Positions 6,371 to 7,902 of a stretch of 7,902 nt of DNA are shown here, piece after piece (positions within the stretch are counted from its first letter, which is position 1; each line of letters begins with the position of its first letter). The stretch comes from Acidimicrobiales bacterium. Lineage in GTDB: Bacteria; Actinomycetota; Acidimicrobiia; Acidimicrobiales; Ilumatobacteraceae. Location: the NCBI GenBank assembly GCA_030833305.1, contig JAURHL010000083.1, positions 1-7,902 of the forward strand. Direction: 5' to 3'. The notes beneath the pieces are model-generated. The model searched no databases and was not told the DNA's origin. It saw only the letters and a list, made by a program, of their open reading frames with translations. Both the position numbers and the translations under genes were made by a program.

Positions 6371-6424
6371 CTCACACTCTCGTAACAATCCACGGACACT
6401 CGGGAAACATCACTTTCGTAGGTT
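6371..6424 (+). promoter_or_regulatory. Phased 11-bp operator array plus -10 box, promoter of amt (GlnR/PhoP-like)
   Basis: Half-sites at exact 11-bp steps are CTCAC 6371-6375, GTAAC 6382-6386, CGGAC 6393-6397 and GAAAC 6404-6408. A possible fifth unit, CGAAC, lies at 6360-6364. This follows the GlnR scheme gTnAC-n6-GaAAC-n6 twice over: units 1, 2 and 4 fit well and unit 3 poorly. Ten bases after the last unit is TAGGTT (6419-6424), a TANNNT -10 box, giving a start near 6431 and a leader of about 90 nt. GlnR control of amtB is well known in Streptomyces and mycobacteria, so control by nitrogen status is likely. The layout matches the winged-helix promoter base for base in spacing. Confidence 0.62.
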
Positions 6425-6512
6425 CGAGATTGCCCGGTGGGAACCCTTACCCGCCGCCCCGGTCAGCGTGGACAGGGATTGGGCATGTCGAAAACCCCAA
6501 ACCCCGAACCTC

Positions 6513-6518
6513 AAGGAG
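6513..6518 (+). promoter_or_regulatory. Shine-Dalgarno (AAGGAG) deciding the amt start
   Basis: AAGGAG lies 4 nt before the ATG at 6523. It is the strongest ribosome binding site among the plus-strand genes, the others of which look leaderless, and it rules against the in-frame TTG at 6430 as the start. Confidence 0.75.
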
Positions 6519-6522
6519 AATC

Positions 6523-7887
6523 ATGCGCAAAAAATTCCTCCGTCTCACGCTCGGGTCATCGATCGCCACGGCTACGGCTCTGGCGATTCCGACGATCGCC
6601 AGAGCCGAAGACGCCGATCCCGTCGCTCAAGTACAGGCGACACTCGACAACATCTGGGTCCTCGTGGCCGCGGTGTTGGTCATTTTCATGCAAGCGGGGT
6701 TCGCCCTTGTCGAGGCCGGGCTCACTCGGGCCAAGAACGTGGCGAACATCTTCATGAAGAATCTCATGGACTTCTGCGTCGGAGCACTTCTGTTCTTCGC
6801 CATCGGATACGCGATTGCGTTCGGTGGCGACATGACGGGACTCGGACGGTTCATCGGTGGCGACGGATGGTTCCTCGCGGGCGATGGGGTCTTCTCGTAC
6901 GGCACCCTCGACAAGTTCGTGTTCTTCACGTTCCAGGTGGCCTTCGCGGCCACGGCGGCGACCATCGTCTCCGGTGCCATGGCCGAGCGAACGAAGTTCA
7001 AGTCCTACGTCATCTACAGCGCCGTCATCTCGGCGATCATCTACCCGATCGTCGTGCGTTGGCAGTGGGGTGGAGGCTGGCTGTTCCAACTCGACACGCC
7101 TTTCCACGACTTCGCGGGTAGCGCGCTCGTGCACATGACCGGCGGTATCGCCGCGGTGATGGGGGCATCGGCTCTCGGACCCCGCAAGGGCAAGTACGGC
7201 GAGGACGGCAAGCCTCGCGCCATCCCCGGGCACAGCATTCCCTTCGCCATACTCGGATGTTTCATCCTTCTGGTGGGATGGTACGGATTCAATCCGGGCT
7301 CGTGGCTGGGCGCGGACCCGGTGGTGGGCACCATCGCCGTCAACACCACGCTGGCCGCCGCGGCCGGAGCCGTCGTCGCGATGATGGTCACCTGGCTGAG
7401 GGACGGCAAGCCCGACGTGGCCATGACCGGCAACGGTTTGTTGGCCGGACTCGTCGGTGTCACCGCCGGTTGCTGGGTGGTGAACGGCTTGGGTGCGATC
7501 ATCATCGGCGCCGTGGCCGGCGTCCTCGTCGTGTACTCGGTCATCTTCTGGGACCGGATGCGTATCGACGATCCGGTGGGAGCGATCAGCGTCCACGGCG
7601 TGTGCGGCGCCTTCGGCACCCTGGCGGTCGGGCTTTTTTCGGCCACCGAGGCCGAGGGAATCGTGAAGAAGGGCCTCTTCTACGGCGGCGGAGCAGATCA
7701 GCTGGTGAGCCAGCTCATCGGTGTGGTCGCCATCGGAGCCTTCGTTGCGGTGACCACCGGAATTCTCTTCTTCGTGATCAAGAAGACCGTCGGTCTTCGC
7801 GTGGATGAGCAAGAAGAAATCGAAGGTCTCGACGTTCACGAACACGGTGTGCCCGGTTACGTCAACGACGACATGGTCCTCCGATAG
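6523..7887 (+). CDS. amt: Ammonium transporter, Amt family
   Basis: A 454-aa cytoplasmic-membrane channel for NH4+/NH3, full length for the Amt family, which forms trimers. Residues 1 to about 28 are a signal peptide: MRKKF, a hydrophobic stretch, then ARA before ED. Mature N-terminal positioning then fits an 11-TM Amt. Conserved features: QAGFALVEAGLTRAKN (57-72), DFAGS with Asp196 (external-site aspartate), His204 in VHMTGG and His358 in SVHGVCGAFG (the two pore histidines), and WYGFNPGS (253-260). The tail GLRVDEQEEIEGLDVHEHG (424-442) is the conserved C-terminus that binds PII (GlnK/GlnB). The frame extends to a TTG at 6430, but that would add 31 polar residues before the signal peptide; AAGGAG before the ATG at 6523 fixes the start. 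Expression probably follows the phased operator upstream. A PII gene often follows amt, and the window ends before this can be seen. Confidence 0.96.
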   Translation: MRKKFLRLTLGSSIATATALAIPTIARAEDADPVAQVQATLDNIWVLVAAVLVIFMQAGFALVEAGLTRAKNVANIFMKNLMDFCVGALLFFAIGYAIAFGGDMTGLGRFIGGDGWFLAGDGVFSYGTLDKFVFFTFQVAFAATAATIVSGAMAERTKFKSYVIYSAVISAIIYPIVVRWQWGGGWLFQLDTPFHDFAGSALVHMTGGIAAVMGASALGPRKGKYGEDGKPRAIPGHSIPFAILGCFILLVGWYGFNPGSWLGADPVVGTIAVNTTLAAAAGAVVAMMVTWLRDGKPDVAMTGNGLLAGLVGVTAGCWVVNGLGAIIIGAVAGVLVVYSVIFWDRMRIDDPVGAISVHGVCGAFGTLAVGLFSATEAEGIVKKGLFYGGGADQLVSQLIGVVAIGAFVAVTTGILFFVIKKTVGLRVDEQEEIEGLDVHEHGVPGYVNDDMVLR

Positions 7888-7896
7888 ATCGATCAC

Positions 7897-7902
7897 AGGA
7901 AA
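7897..7902 (+). promoter_or_regulatory. Possible ribosome binding site of a gene beyond the right edge
   Basis: AGGAAA, the last six bases of the window, lies 9 nt after the amt stop and could serve a closely spaced downstream gene. In many bacteria that gene is glnK or glnB. The next start codon is outside the window, so this is only suggestive. Confidence 0.3.

Noticed and set aside
6485..6757. Small ORF starting at an ATG in the amt leader
   Set aside because: There is no ribosome binding site before its ATG, and its frame runs on out of register through the amt gene. The AAGGAG belongs to the amt start at 6523.
7634..7640. T-rich run in amt as a possible terminator or slippage site
   Set aside because: It is inside the coding region with no stable stem directly before it, and the amt frame is intact with conserved sequence on both sides.
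6556..7896. 446-codon minus-strand open frame opposite amt
   Set aside because: It is antisense to a well-conserved ammonium transporter. Its His/Asp/Glu-rich composition is the usual mirror of a GC-rich membrane protein gene, and no start signal is seen.

Overview
The window is high-GC, densely packed bacterial DNA with the style of an actinobacterium. The evidence is GC-rich codon use, FadE-type acyl-CoA dehydrogenase, apparently leaderless genes with a TANNNT box just upstream of the start codon, and GlnR/PhoP-like 11-bp phased operator repeats. A deep-branching lineage such as Acidimicrobiia is possible, but I cannot assign it from sequence alone. I see no mobile elements, CRISPR arrays, tRNA or rRNA genes, and no gene-free stretch longer than 300 bases.

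Layout, left to right. (1) The 5' part of a minus-strand O6-alkylguanine-DNA alkyltransferase (ogt/MGMT family) runs off the left edge. (2) Divergent from it is a plus-strand 14-TM drug:H+ antiporter of the DHA2 (EmrB/QacA) type. The -10-like boxes of these two genes overlap on opposite strands. (3) Convergent with the DHA2 gene, and overlapping its end by 12 bp, is a minus-strand two-gene operon: an acyl-CoA dehydrogenase followed by a 12-TM MFS permease, with overlapping stop and start codons. (4) A short divergent intergenic region leads to a stand-alone 85-aa OmpR/PhoB-type winged-helix protein with no receiver domain. (5) Next is a CPA2-type cation:proton antiporter with an unusual C-terminal soluble region of about 195 aa and its own leaderless-type promoter. 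(6) After a GC-rich hairpin terminator comes an amtB-type ammonium transporter with signal peptide, conserved pore histidines and a PII-binding tail. The window ends 15 nt after it, on an AGGAAA that may be the ribosome binding site of a next gene, plausibly a PII gene.

The most interesting observation is that the promoters of the winged-helix gene and of amt share one architecture. Each has four 5-bp half-sites, mostly ending in AC, repeated every 11 bp, and the array sits exactly 48 bp upstream of a TANNNT -10 box in both cases. Such 11-bp head-to-tail arrays are what OmpR/PhoB-family winged-helix proteins (GlnR, PhoP) bind. The mini-regulator may therefore control its own gene and ammonium uptake, or both promoters may belong to a genomic GlnR or PhoP regulon. 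The functional links drawn here are inference from sequence.
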